This document shows positions 14,584 to 22,762 of a DNA stretch of 35,014 nt, piece by piece. Origin of the DNA: Acidimicrobiales bacterium (lineage in GTDB: Bacteria > Actinomycetota > Acidimicrobiia > Acidimicrobiales > JAHEJN01); NCBI GenBank assembly GCA_024638845.1, contig JAHEJN010000023.1:7142-42155 (forward strand), in the 5' to 3' direction. A model generated the notes under the pieces. That model was not told the origin of the DNA. It ran no database searches and worked only from the letters and a program-made list of their open reading frames with translations. Within the stretch, counting starts at the first letter, position 1; each line of letters starts with the position of its first letter. A program made the position numbers and the translations under genes.

Positions 14584-17148
14584 ATGAAAGCCAACGAGTT
14601 GCGTCGCGCCTTCACCGACTACTTCACCGCCCGCGGCCACGTGGCGACGCCGTCGGCCAGTCTCATCCCCCACGACTCCACCCTGCTGTTCGTCAACTCC
14701 GGGATGGTGCCGTTCAAGCCGTATTTCGTCGGCGACGAGCAGCCGCCGTCGTCGCGGGCGGTCAGCATCCAGAAGTGCGTTCGGGCCGGTGGCAAGCACA
14801 ACGACCTCGACGAAGTGGGTCGTACTCAGCGCCACCTCACCTTCTTCGAGATGATGGGCAACTTCAGCTTCGGTGACTACTTCAAGGAGCTCGCCATCCC
14901 GATGGCATGGGAGTTCGTCACCGAAGTGCTCGGCCTCGATGCGGAGCGTCTCTGGGTCACCGTCCATCTCACCGACGACGAAGCCGAGGAGATCTGGGCC
15001 ACCGATGTCGGAGTGCCGCGTGAACGTATCCAACGCCTCGACGAGGACAATTGGTGGCGGATGGCCGACACCGGTCCGAACGGGCCGAGCTCGGAGATCT
15101 TCTGGGACAAAGGCCCGCGCTATGGCCCCGATGGTGGGCCGGCCAACCCGGAGGCCGACGAACGCTACGTCGAGATCTGGAATCTCGTCTTCATGCAGTT
15201 CGAGACCGACGAATCCGGCGAATCACGGTCCCTGCCCAAGCCGTCGATCGACACCGGAGCCGGACTCGAACGCATCCTCTCGGTGCTCCAGGGGAAGGAC
15301 TCGGTCTTCGAGATCGACGAGATGGCGTCGCTCATCGAAACGGCCGAGGCCGTCACCGGGCGGCGACTGGGTGACGACGAGCTCACCGATCTGGCCCTCC
15401 GTGTGCTGGCCGAACACGCCCGCACCATGACCCTGCTCATCAGCGATGGCGTGTTCCCGAGCAACGAAGACCGCGGGTACGTTCTGCGTCGCATCATGCG
15501 GAGGGCCGTGCGCTACGCCTACCTGCTGGGTGTCGAAGACCTCGTGACCCCTCGCCTGGTCGATGCCGTTGTCGAGATCATGGGTGACGCCTATCCCGAG
15601 CTACGGGAGAACCACCAGTTCGTCCGGGGTGTGGTCGAGCGCGAGGAGAAGCGCTTTCGTGAGACGCTTCGCACCGGCTCGCAGTTGCTCGACGCCGAGC
15701 TGGCCCGACTGGGCCGCGCGGCCGAGCTGCCGGGCAGTGTGGTGTTCCAGCTGCACGACACCTACGGGTTCCCGCTCGAGGTGACCGAGGAGATCGTGGC
15801 CGAGCGGGGCGGCACCATCGACCGCACCGGCTTCGACACGGCCATGGCTGCGCAGCGTCAACGGGCCAAGGCCGCCGCGAAGTTCGGGTCCGCCGGCGAT
15901 GACACCACCGACTACGGCGCCATCGCCGCCGAACGCGGGACCACGGAGTTCGTGGGCCGGGACGTCTTCGACACATCGGCGACCGTCGTGGCCGCCGTGC
16001 CGGCAGGCATCGTGCTCGATCGCACGCCGTTCTACGCGGAATCCGGCGGCCAGATCGGCGACACCGGCTCGCTCGAGTGGGCCGAGGGAGCCGCCGCGGT
16101 GATCGACACCACCTACGGCGCGCCCGGGCTGATACTGCATCGCGTCGCCGAGGGCACCGAGCTTCCGGCCGAAGGCACCGAGGTTCGGGCCAGTATCGAC
16201 ATCGATCGCCGCAACGCGATCCGTCGCAACCACACCGCCACCCACCTCGTGCATCACGCACTTCGGGCAGTCCTGGGCGACCACGTGAAGCAGCAGGGTT
16301 CGCTGGTCGGGCCCGATCGCCTGCGATTCGACTTCAGCCACTACGAGGGCCTAACCCCCGACCAGATCGCCGCCGTCGAGTCGATGGTGAACGCCGAGAT
16401 ACTGGCCAACCCTCCTGCCCGTCACTTCGAGACCACCATGGACCATGCCAGAGAGCTCGGCGCGGTCGCCTTCTTCGGGGACAAGTACGGCGACATCGTG
16501 CGGGTGCTCGAAGCCGGCCCGCATTCGATCGAGCTGTGCGGAGGGACCCACGTGAAGGCCCTCGGCGACATCGGCGCGTTCAAGATCGTGTCCGAGGGGT
16601 CAATCGGCTCCAACATCCGCCGCATCGAGGCCGTGACCGGCATGGCGCCGATCGAGCGACTCCGCCGGCAGGAAGCGCGGCTGGCGGCGGTTGCCGAGCA
16701 GCTCGGTGTCGCCGACGACGACATCGAGTCCGGTCTCGAGCGACGCCTGGCCGACCTCAAGGCGCTGCGGCGAGAGCTCGACGACGCGCGCCGCGCCGCC
16801 GCCGTCGACGCGGCCGACGACTACGCCGCGGCGGCCGTCGACGGCGTGGTGGTGGCCCGGGTCGGTGACCTCACCCGTGACGATCTCCGAGACCTTGCCG
16901 TTGCGATTCGCGACCGCGCCGGCATCCGAGCGGTGGTCCTCGGCGCGGCTCCGGCCGCCGGAGGAGTGGCTTTGGTCTCGGCGGCAACCCCCGACGGCGG
17001 CCTCGACGCCGGTGAGCTGATCGCCGACGCGTCGAAGCTCGTGAAAGGTGGCGGCGGCCGCAATCCCGAGCTGTCGGTGGCCGGAGGCAAGGATCCCGAG
17101 CAACTCGACGCTGCCCTCGACGCCGCCCGCGCCGCGGCCGGCATCTGA
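14584..17148 (+). CDS. alaS: Alanyl-tRNA synthetase
   Basis: AlaRS charges tRNA-Ala and edits mischarged Ser and Gly. The 854-residue product has all usual domains: the class II catalytic core (LIPHDSTLLFVNSGMVPFKPYF, then RHLTFFEMMGNFSFGDYFKE and GAGLERILSVLQG), the tRNA-recognition domain, the editing domain with the metal-binding H-x3-H (His550, His554 in NHTATH) and C-x3-H (Cys652, His656 in CGGTH), and a C-Ala domain ending with the Gly-rich KGGGGRNPELSVAGG segment. The alaS-ruvX-mltG-aroE order is common in actinobacteria. The start is the ATG with a -10 box 9 bases upstream. Confidence 0.98.
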   Translation: MKANELRRAFTDYFTARGHVATPSASLIPHDSTLLFVNSGMVPFKPYFVGDEQPPSSRAVSIQKCVRAGGKHNDLDEVGRTQRHLTFFEMMGNFSFGDYFKELAIPMAWEFVTEVLGLDAERLWVTVHLTDDEAEEIWATDVGVPRERIQRLDEDNWWRMADTGPNGPSSEIFWDKGPRYGPDGGPANPEADERYVEIWNLVFMQFETDESGESRSLPKPSIDTGAGLERILSVLQGKDSVFEIDEMASLIETAEAVTGRRLGDDELTDLALRVLAEHARTMTLLISDGVFPSNEDRGYVLRRIMRRAVRYAYLLGVEDLVTPRLVDAVVEIMGDAYPELRENHQFVRGVVEREEKRFRETLRTGSQLLDAELARLGRAAELPGSVVFQLHDTYGFPLEVTEEIVAERGGTIDRTGFDTAMAAQRQRAKAAAKFGSAGDDTTDYGAIAAERGTTEFVGRDVFDTSATVVAAVPAGIVLDRTPFYAESGGQIGDTGSLEWAEGAAAVIDTTYGAPGLILHRVAEGTELPAEGTEVRASIDIDRRNAIRRNHTATHLVHHALRAVLGDHVKQQGSLVGPDRLRFDFSHYEGLTPDQIAAVESMVNAEILANPPARHFETTMDHARELGAVAFFGDKYGDIVRVLEAGPHSIELCGGTHVKALGDIGAFKIVSEGSIGSNIRRIEAVTGMAPIERLRRQEARLAAVAEQLGVADDDIESGLERRLADLKALRRELDDARRAAAVDAADDYAAAAVDGVVVARVGDLTRDDLRDLAVAIRDRAGIRAVVLGAAPAAGGVALVSAATPDGGLDAGELIADASKLVKGGGGRNPELSVAGGKDPEQLDAALDAARAAAGI

Positions 17149-17152
17149 GCCC

Positions 17153-17593
17153 GTGCGCATCCTCGGAGTCGACCTCGGCACCAAACGCATCGGCGTCGCT
17201 CTGACCGACGCGTCCGCCACGCTCGCCTCACCGCTGACCACGGTGCTGCGCACCACCGATCGCCAAGCCGTTCGCCGCCAACTCCGTGAGCTCGTTGCCG
17301 AGAACGAGGTCGAGCTCGTCGTCGTCGGCGTTCCGTACTCACTCGACGGCTCCATCGGCGCGGCGGCCCAGCGCGCCCTCGACGAGGTCGAGGAGCTGCG
17401 TGACACCCTCGGGGTGCCGGTCGAGACCTACGATGAGCGTCTGACCACGGTTACCGCAGAGCGCCTGCTCGGCGACGCCGAGGTCCGCGGCGTCGAGCGA
17501 CGAGCCGTGATCGACAAGGTTGCCGCCGCGGTGATCCTGCAGAACTGGCTCGATGCCGCAGCGAACTCGGCAGCTTCCGAGGAGCGTTTGTGA
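17153..17593 (+). CDS. ruvX: Pre-16S rRNA processing nuclease / Holliday junction resolvase-like protein YqgF (RuvX)
   Basis: The family is RNase H-like and matures the 5' end of 16S rRNA in E. coli; older annotations call it a putative Holliday junction resolvase. The frame runs back into alaS, but the GTG at 17153, 4 bases after the alaS stop, starts exactly at the conserved RILGVDLGTKRIGVAL (catalytic Asp7), giving 146 residues, the normal size. Other motifs are VVVGVPYSLDGS, YDERLTT and a closing DKVAAAVILQNWLD. The stop overlaps the GTG of mltG, so the genes are coupled. Confidence 0.94.
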   Translation: MRILGVDLGTKRIGVALTDASATLASPLTTVLRTTDRQAVRRQLRELVAENEVELVVVGVPYSLDGSIGAAAQRALDEVEELRDTLGVPVETYDERLTTVTAERLLGDAEVRGVERRAVIDKVAAAVILQNWLDAAANSAASEERL

Positions 17594-18942
17594 CCGACAA
17601 CCCGTACCCCGACGAGACGTCGAGGAGCCCGTATCCCGACAGTGGCGAAGCCGACGATCCCATCCTCGGTCCTGATCGCACCTATCGGCACAAGCCCAGC
17701 GCGTCGGTCTTCGAGTCCGAGTCCGATAACCCCAGCAGCCAGATCGCCGTCGCGCCACCGGCGACGTCGTCGCCCCCGGCCTCTCGCCGACCCGTCCGGC
17801 GGGGATTCGACGACGGCTCGTCGTGGGAGCAATACGACGATGCCGACTACGACGACGACCCCGCCGACTGGCAGGACCTCCCTCGTCGCTCGTCGTTCCT
17901 GTTCCGCCTCGCGGTCAGCGCCGTCGTTGTCGTGGTCAGCTTTCTCACCATCGGCACCGTGCTCACCGGCTGGATGAACGACCAGCTCGACCCGCCGGGC
18001 CCACCGGGCGAAAGCATCGTGATCGAGATCCCGGTCGGAGCAACGACCAACGACATCGCGTCGATCCTCGACGACTCCGGCGTGGTCACCAAGTCGTGGG
18101 TGTTCCGCTACTACCTGCGCTACAAGGACGCCCCTGAGTTCCAGGCGGGTGTGTACGAGTTCCAGGAGGACATGGCGGTCTGGGAGGCTCGAGAGGTACT
18201 CGAGGCAGGACCAGCGCCGGCCGATCTCACCTTCGTGACCTTTGTCGAGGGCTTGCGCCTCGAGCAGCTCGAGCAGTCGATGCTCGACCAGCTACCCGAC
18301 TTCTCGTCGGCGGAGATACAAGCGGCCTTCGCCGACCCGACCATCCGTCCCGCCATCGTTCCTCCTGGGGTGAACACCCTCGAAGGCGTCGTGTTCCCCG
18401 CCACCTACGACGTTCCCGAGGAATTCGCCTCCGACGAGGCGGGCTTGGTGCGGCGCATGGTGAGCCAGTTCGAGGCGGTCGCCGACGAGCTCGGTATCGA
18501 GGAACGGTCGGCGGCGCTGGGCATCACCCCGTACGAGGCGGTGATCATCGCATCGCTCATCGAGGAAGAGGCAGCCTACGCACCCGACCGCGTCAAGATC
18601 GCTCGGGTCATCTACAACCGCCTCGCCGCTGGGGAGCCTCTCGGGATCGATGCCACCGTGCTCTACGCCGTTGGCAAGGACCCCGGCGACACCATCTTCC
18701 AGAGTGACCTCGACTTCGACAGCCCGTACAACACCCGGCTCAATGCAGGTATCCCGCCCACGCCCATCGCCGCTCCCGGTCGCGACTCGCTCGAAGCGGC
18801 GCTCAATCCGGCCGACGGCGACTTCTTCTTCTACGCCCTCACCAACGAGGGTGGGGTGGTTGGTGCGCACACCTTCTCGGTCACCCAGTCCGAGCATGAT
18901 GCCGCGGTTGCGGAATGCCGGGCTCAGGACCTCGGCTGTTGA
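17590..18942 (+). CDS. mltG: Endolytic murein transglycosylase MltG
   Basis: MltG cleaves nascent peptidoglycan strands at the outer face of the membrane. The 450-residue product has an acidic, Ser/Pro/Asp-rich cytoplasmic N-terminus of about 100 residues, one membrane helix (about 103-127), a LysM-like segment (VIEIPVGATTNDIASIL) and the YceG catalytic domain. The conserved glutamate lies in IIASLIEEEAAY (Glu325), followed by VKIARVIYNRLAAGEPLGIDATV and YNTRLNAGIPPTPIAAPG, which are clear signatures. The long disordered N-terminus is common in actinobacterial MltG. The GTG start overlaps the ruvX stop, and the stop overlaps a TTG for aroE. Confidence 0.95.
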   Translation: MTDNPYPDETSRSPYPDSGEADDPILGPDRTYRHKPSASVFESESDNPSSQIAVAPPATSSPPASRRPVRRGFDDGSSWEQYDDADYDDDPADWQDLPRRSSFLFRLAVSAVVVVVSFLTIGTVLTGWMNDQLDPPGPPGESIVIEIPVGATTNDIASILDDSGVVTKSWVFRYYLRYKDAPEFQAGVYEFQEDMAVWEAREVLEAGPAPADLTFVTFVEGLRLEQLEQSMLDQLPDFSSAEIQAAFADPTIRPAIVPPGVNTLEGVVFPATYDVPEEFASDEAGLVRRMVSQFEAVADELGIEERSAALGITPYEAVIIASLIEEEAAYAPDRVKIARVIYNRLAAGEPLGIDATVLYAVGKDPGDTIFQSDLDFDSPYNTRLNAGIPPTPIAAPGRDSLEAALNPADGDFFFYALTNEGGVVGAHTFSVTQSEHDAAVAECRAQDLGC

Positions 18943-19775
18943 GCCCCGCCGACCGGGCACCGGTCACGGCGCTTGCCGCGGTGATCGGTTCGCCCATCGG
19001 CCATTCGCGTTCGCCGTCGATCATGCGAGCGGCCTTCGCAGCGACCGGCTTGCCCTGGGAGTTCGCAGCCCTCGAGGTCGGACCGGGCGAGGCAGCAGCG
19101 GCGGTCGACGCTCTCCGAACGCTCCGGTTACGGGGCTACTCGGTCACGATGCCGCTCAAGACCGAGGTCATGAGCGCCGTCGATCGCCTCACGCCCTCGG
19201 CCGAGGTGCTCCGAGCGGTGAACTGCATCGCGTGGGACGGTGACGACCTCGTCGGCCACAACACCGACGGAGCCGGGTTCGTCGATTCACTGGGTCGGCA
19301 CGGCATGGCGCTCGATGACGGACCGACCGTCGTGGTGGGGGCTGGTGGGGCGGCTCGGGCGATCATCGACGCCCTGGCCCGAGCCGGATCTCCCGAGATC
19401 ATCGTGGTCAACCGCTCGCGCGACCGGGCCGAGGCCGCCGTCTCGCTGGCGGGCGCGGTCGGGCGTGTCGGTTCCTTCGCCGACGTTCCCGATGCCCGTC
19501 TGGTCGTGAACGCCACGTCGGTCGGCATGGCGCACACCGCCGGTCACGACGCGGTTGCGGTGCCGATCGGTTTGCTGGGGTCGCACCACACGGTTGCCGA
19601 CATCGTCTACAACCCTCTGCGAACGCCACTGCTCGCAGCCGCGGAAGCAGCCGGGGCGAGCACGGTCGACGGGCTGGGCATGCTCGTCTGTCAGGCCGCT
19701 CGGGCCTTCACCCTCTGGACGGGTCTCGAAGCTCCCATCGCCGCCATGACCACGGCCGCGCGTCACACTCTCTGA
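18939..19775 (+). CDS. aroE: Shikimate dehydrogenase
   Basis: AroE reduces 3-dehydroshikimate with NADPH. I chose the TTG at 18939, which overlaps the mltG stop as TTGA like other junctions here and gives 278 residues, near the family norm; an ATG at 18915 would give 286 with a longer overlap. Motifs are VIGSPIGHSRSPSIM (shikimate-binding serines), SVTMPLK with catalytic Lys74, NTDGAGF with catalytic Asp110, the NADP loop GAGGAARA with NRSRDRA, VVNATSVGM, and the C-terminal DGLGMLVCQAARAFTLWTG. The usual VPHK motif is MPLK here, a mild variation. Confidence 0.93.
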   Translation: MSPADRAPVTALAAVIGSPIGHSRSPSIMRAAFAATGLPWEFAALEVGPGEAAAAVDALRTLRLRGYSVTMPLKTEVMSAVDRLTPSAEVLRAVNCIAWDGDDLVGHNTDGAGFVDSLGRHGMALDDGPTVVVGAGGAARAIIDALARAGSPEIIVVNRSRDRAEAAVSLAGAVGRVGSFADVPDARLVVNATSVGMAHTAGHDAVAVPIGLLGSHHTVADIVYNPLRTPLLAAAEAAGASTVDGLGMLVCQAARAFTLWTGLEAPIAAMTTAARHTL

Positions 19776-19793
19776 CGTGTCGGAGCGAGCCCG

Positions 19794-20528
19794 ATGAGCG
19801 GCGCAGTCGTGATGGTGATCGGTTTGGCCGGTCTGGTCGTGGGCATGGTCATGACGTCACCGGTGAACAGCTATCTGGCCACGCTTCGGAGCGAGGGAAT
19901 CGCGGCCCGTCCGGCCGTCCCGTGGGCGGTGGCGCTCGCGACCGGGCTCACGTTCGTGGCGGCGGCGGCCGCCGCCGACGACGGGTGGGATGCAGTGCCG
20001 CTGTTGGTGGCTGCTACCGGCTTGGCCGCGGTGTCGGCCACTGATGTCCGCAGCTACCGCATCGCCGACCGCATTCTCTTCCCGTCGATCACCACGACGC
20101 TCGTCGCCATGATCGTCGTCGCCGTCGGGCCCGGTCAGCTCGGTGACCTCTGGCGAGCACTCGTTGCCGGGGCGGTCTTCTCGGGGCTCCTGCTGCTGGT
20201 TGCCCTGATCGCACCGGCCGGCGGACTCGGTCTGGGCGACGTGAAGCTCGCGATACTGCTGGGCATGGTCGTGGGATGGTCGGCCGGGGACAACGACGAC
20301 GTGGCGCGGCTGCTGATGTACGCGATGTTGTTGTCGAGCCTGCTCGGGGTGCTCAACGGGCTGCTCCTCGCCATGGCCCGACGACTCACCGGCAAACACC
20401 TGCTCCCCGATCCCGACGCCGATCCCGACGCACCACTGCCCCCGCTGCTCAAGACGTCATTTCCCTTCGGGCCCGGGCTCGTGGCCGGCACCCTGATCGT
20501 GATCGCCTTCCGCGACGCGCTCTTGTGA
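19794..20528 (+). CDS. A24-family prepilin peptidase
   Basis: The 244-residue polytopic membrane protein has about six to seven hydrophobic helices and both catalytic aspartates of the aspartyl prepilin peptidase family: Asp84 in SATDVRSYRIAD and Asp149 in GLGLGDVKLA (the GxGD motif). A FPFGPGL segment near the C-terminus is also typical. The N-terminal cytoplasmic methyltransferase domain with two CxxC pairs found in PilD is absent, so this is probably a peptidase only, processing type IV pilin or Tad-like prepilins. No pilin or assembly gene is nearby. It sits 18 bases after aroE, preceded by GGAGCGAG as a ribosome binding site. Confidence 0.88.
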   Translation: MSGAVVMVIGLAGLVVGMVMTSPVNSYLATLRSEGIAARPAVPWAVALATGLTFVAAAAAADDGWDAVPLLVAATGLAAVSATDVRSYRIADRILFPSITTTLVAMIVVAVGPGQLGDLWRALVAGAVFSGLLLLVALIAPAGGLGLGDVKLAILLGMVVGWSAGDNDDVARLLMYAMLLSSLLGVLNGLLLAMARRLTGKHLLPDPDADPDAPLPPLLKTSFPFGPGLVAGTLIVIAFRDALL

Positions 20529-20567
20529 CCAATCGGGTTCTGCGCCAGCGCTCGTCGTCGGTCTGGG

Positions 20568-20573
20568 TAGATT
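20568..20573 (+). promoter_or_regulatory. Probable -10 box for the aroB transcript
   Basis: GGGTAGATT contains TAGATT, which ends 7 bases before a GTG at 20581. That GTG opens a 9-codon frame whose stop overlaps the aroB ATG. The spacing predicts a transcript beginning at or next to the GTG. The -35 region is not recognisable. Confidence 0.4.
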
Positions 20574-20580
20574 CGATCCC

Positions 20581-20610
20581 GTGATCCAGCCGTTGATCGT
20601 GTGTCGATGA
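20581..20610 (+). CDS. Possible 9-residue leader peptide of aroB
   Basis: GTG at 20581 begins a frame that reads MIQPLIVCR and stops at TGA 20608-20610, which overlaps the ATG at 20607 of aroB as ATGA. The GTG is positioned 7 bases after a TAGATT -10 box, as at the leaderless genes in this window. aroB itself has no visible Shine-Dalgarno sequence, so ribosomes translating this mini-cistron could re-initiate on aroB. The peptide contains no Trp, Tyr or Phe, so classical aromatic-amino-acid attenuation is not suggested. This is an inference from spacing. Confidence 0.4.
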   Translation: MIQPLIVCR

Positions 20611-21620
20611 TCACCACCGTCTGCGTGCCGCTGGCCGAGCGCGGGTACGACGTGGTCGTGGGGGAGGGGGCCATCGACGCGCTCCCCACCCTCCTCCCGC
20701 GGGCGGCGCGCCGGGCGGCCATCGTGACGCAACCGGGCATTCCCGTCACGGTCGAGCCCGGTGTCGCCCACGAGGTGTTCGCGATCGGCGACGGCGAGGA
20801 GCACAAGTCGCTGGCCACGATCGAGTCCCTGTGTCGTCGCTTCGCGCGCTGGGGTCTTACCCGCGCCGATGTCGTGATCGGAGTCGGCGGCGGCATCGTG
20901 ACCGACGTCGCGGGCTTCGCGGCTGCGACCTACCACCGTGGCACGCCAGTGGTGCACGTGGCGACCACGCTGCTCGGTCAGATCGACGCAGCCATCGGTG
21001 GCAAGACCGGCGTGAACCTGCCCGAGGGGAAGAACCTCGTGGGCGCGTTCTGGCAACCCCACGGTGTGGTGTGCGACACCGCCGTGTTGGCCACCTTGGC
21101 CCCGCGCGATTACGCCGCGGGCCTCGGTGAGATGGCCAAGTACCACTTCCTCGGTCGCGACGACCTCGAAGCGTTGCCGTTCGACGAGCGGGTCGCAGCC
21201 TGCGTGCGCATCAAGGCCGAGGTGGTCGGAGCCGACGAACGAGAGGGCGGCCGGCGCGCCGTGCTCAACTACGGCCACACCCTTGCCCACGCCCTGGAGA
21301 CCACCGGCGGGTTCGATCTGCTCCACGGCGAGGCGGTCGCGATCGGACTCGTGTATGCCGCCGAGGTTGCTCACCGACTCGGCCGCATCGACGAGAGTCG
21401 AGTGGCGGAGCACCGCGACCTCATCGCCGGGTACGACCTCGCCACGAGAGTGGCGGCACCTCTGGACCCGCACCGGATCCTCGAGCTCTTCGGTCGGGAC
21501 AAGAAGGCGACGACCGGGCTCACGCTGGTGCTCGATGGGCCCGACGGTGTCGAGCCGGTCACCGGTATCGACCCCGACGTGCTCGTCGACGCCCTCACCG
21601 CCGTGAGCCCCATCTCGTGA
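20607..21620 (+). CDS. aroB: 3-dehydroquinate synthase
   Basis: AroB converts DAHP to 3-dehydroquinate using NAD and a divalent metal. Start candidates are a GTG at 20601 and the ATG at 20607; I prefer the ATG because it overlaps the stop of a possible leader ORF as ATGA. The 337-residue product shows GDGEEHKSL, VIGVGGGIVTDVAGFAAATYHRG, the TTLLGQIDAAIGGKTGVN block, GEMAKYHFLG, and the metal ligands in NYGHTLAHALE and LHGEAVAIGL. It is slightly shorter than E. coli AroB but lacks no motif. Usual partners aroC and aroK are absent between aroE and aroB. The stop overlaps the next GTG. Confidence 0.96.
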   Translation: MITTVCVPLAERGYDVVVGEGAIDALPTLLPRAARRAAIVTQPGIPVTVEPGVAHEVFAIGDGEEHKSLATIESLCRRFARWGLTRADVVIGVGGGIVTDVAGFAAATYHRGTPVVHVATTLLGQIDAAIGGKTGVNLPEGKNLVGAFWQPHGVVCDTAVLATLAPRDYAAGLGEMAKYHFLGRDDLEALPFDERVAACVRIKAEVVGADEREGGRRAVLNYGHTLAHALETTGGFDLLHGEAVAIGLVYAAEVAHRLGRIDESRVAEHRDLIAGYDLATRVAAPLDPHRILELFGRDKKATTGLTLVLDGPDGVEPVTGIDPDVLVDALTAVSPIS

Positions 21621-22720
21621 GACCACTCGACCTCGCGACGCTGGAGGTTGCGCCCCGCCGCGCTCGGGTACACACAGCGCTCCGCGACGCCGAGATCGAC
21701 TGGCTGGTCGTCACCTCGGCGACCAACGTCCGGTGGCTCACCGGCTTCACGGGCTCGAACGCCACGCTGCTGATCACCGACGACCGCTGGGAGCTGTTCA
21801 CCGACACCCGATACGCCACACAGGCGCCGGTCGAACTGGCCACCAATGGCCTCGACGTCGAGGTCGTCGTGGGCGGTCGTCCCTTCGATCGAGCCGCAGC
21901 GGCGGCAGGCTCGCGACGAGTGGGGGTCGAGGCGGATCACGTCACGTGGGCCACGATGATGCCACTCATCGGCGAGCACGGAGCCGATGCGTTCGTGGCC
22001 ACTGCCGGGCTGGTCGAGCGGTTGCGGATGGTGAAGGATGCGGCCGAGCTCGCGCGCATCCGGGCGGCAACCGCCATCGTCGACGACGCCCTCGCCGCCA
22101 CCCGGCCTGCCCTCGTGCCCGGCGTCTCCGAGCTCCAGCTGGCCCGTCGTCTCGACGATCACATTCGTGCTGCGGGTGCAGCCGGACCCGCCTACGACAC
22201 GATCGTGGCCGGAGGGCCCAACAGCGCGCTGCCGCATGCGTTTCCGGGCATGCGTCCGCTGGCACCCGGTGATCTGGTGGTGATCGACGTGGGCGCCGAG
22301 GTCGACGGCTACCGCTCGGACATGACCCGCACCTTCGTGCTCGGCGATCCGACCGACGACCAGCAGCGCCAGCTCGACGTCGTGCTCGCCGCTCAGGAAG
22401 CAGGTGTGGCCGCAGCCGTCAGCGGCGCCACCGGAGCCGATATCGACACAGCGGCGCGGACGGTGATCGAGGCGGCGGGATGGGGCGGCGAGTTCGGACA
22501 CGGGACCGGCCACGGCGTTGGTCTCGACATCCATGAGCTGCCACGCGTGAATCGCACGTCGACCGATGTCGTCGTCGCGAACACGACGGTGACCATCGAG
22601 CCCGGCGTGTACCTGCCGGGAATCGGGGGCGTGCGGTGGGAGGACCTCTGCCTGGTGACCGCCTCAGGTGCGGCCGAGTTGCTCACCCGGGCCCCGAAGG
22701 AACCCATCGTTTCCCTCTGA
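21617..22720 (+). CDS. pepQ: M24B metallopeptidase (Xaa-Pro aminopeptidase/dipeptidase type)
   Basis: This is a cytoplasmic pita-bread-fold dimetal peptidase that probably cleaves X-Pro bonds. The 367-residue product has the N-terminal creatinase-like domain (WLVVTSATNVRWLTGFTGSNA) and a C-terminal catalytic domain with all five metal ligands: Asp224 in VVIDVGAEVDGY, Asp235 in SDMTRTF, His299 in GHGTGHGVGLDIHE, Glu328 in TIEPGVY and Glu342 in VRWEDL. Sequence alone does not decide between aminopeptidase and dipeptidase; pepQ is the common label for the copy next to efp. The GTG start overlaps the aroB stop. The aroB-pepQ-efp-nusB order is widely conserved in Gram-positive bacteria. Confidence 0.9.
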   Translation: MRPLDLATLEVAPRRARVHTALRDAEIDWLVVTSATNVRWLTGFTGSNATLLITDDRWELFTDTRYATQAPVELATNGLDVEVVVGGRPFDRAAAAAGSRRVGVEADHVTWATMMPLIGEHGADAFVATAGLVERLRMVKDAAELARIRAATAIVDDALAATRPALVPGVSELQLARRLDDHIRAAGAAGPAYDTIVAGGPNSALPHAFPGMRPLAPGDLVVIDVGAEVDGYRSDMTRTFVLGDPTDDQQRQLDVVLAAQEAGVAAAVSGATGADIDTAARTVIEAAGWGGEFGHGTGHGVGLDIHELPRVNRTSTDVVVANTTVTIEPGVYLPGIGGVRWEDLCLVTASGAAELLTRAPKEPIVSL

Positions 22721-22730
22721 TCGGCGGCGG

Positions 22731-22736
22731 TAGGCT
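22731..22736 (+). promoter_or_regulatory. Probable -10 box for efp-nusB
   Basis: TAGGCT in GGTAGGCTTGCA lies 26 bases before the efp ATG. A transcript starting about 7 bases downstream would carry a short leader with the GAGGAA Shine-Dalgarno sequence at 22753-22758. This differs from the other promoters in the window, where the box abuts the start codon. Confidence 0.4.
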
Positions 22737-22762
22737 TGCACGTCGCCGTCCCGAGGAACGTC

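Noticed and set aside
22736-22762. Nine-codon N-terminal extension of EF-P from ATG 22736
   Set aside because: The extension is not part of the EF-P fold, and the ATG at 22763 has a GAGGAA ribosome binding site at good spacing. The upstream ATG overlaps the probable -10 box.
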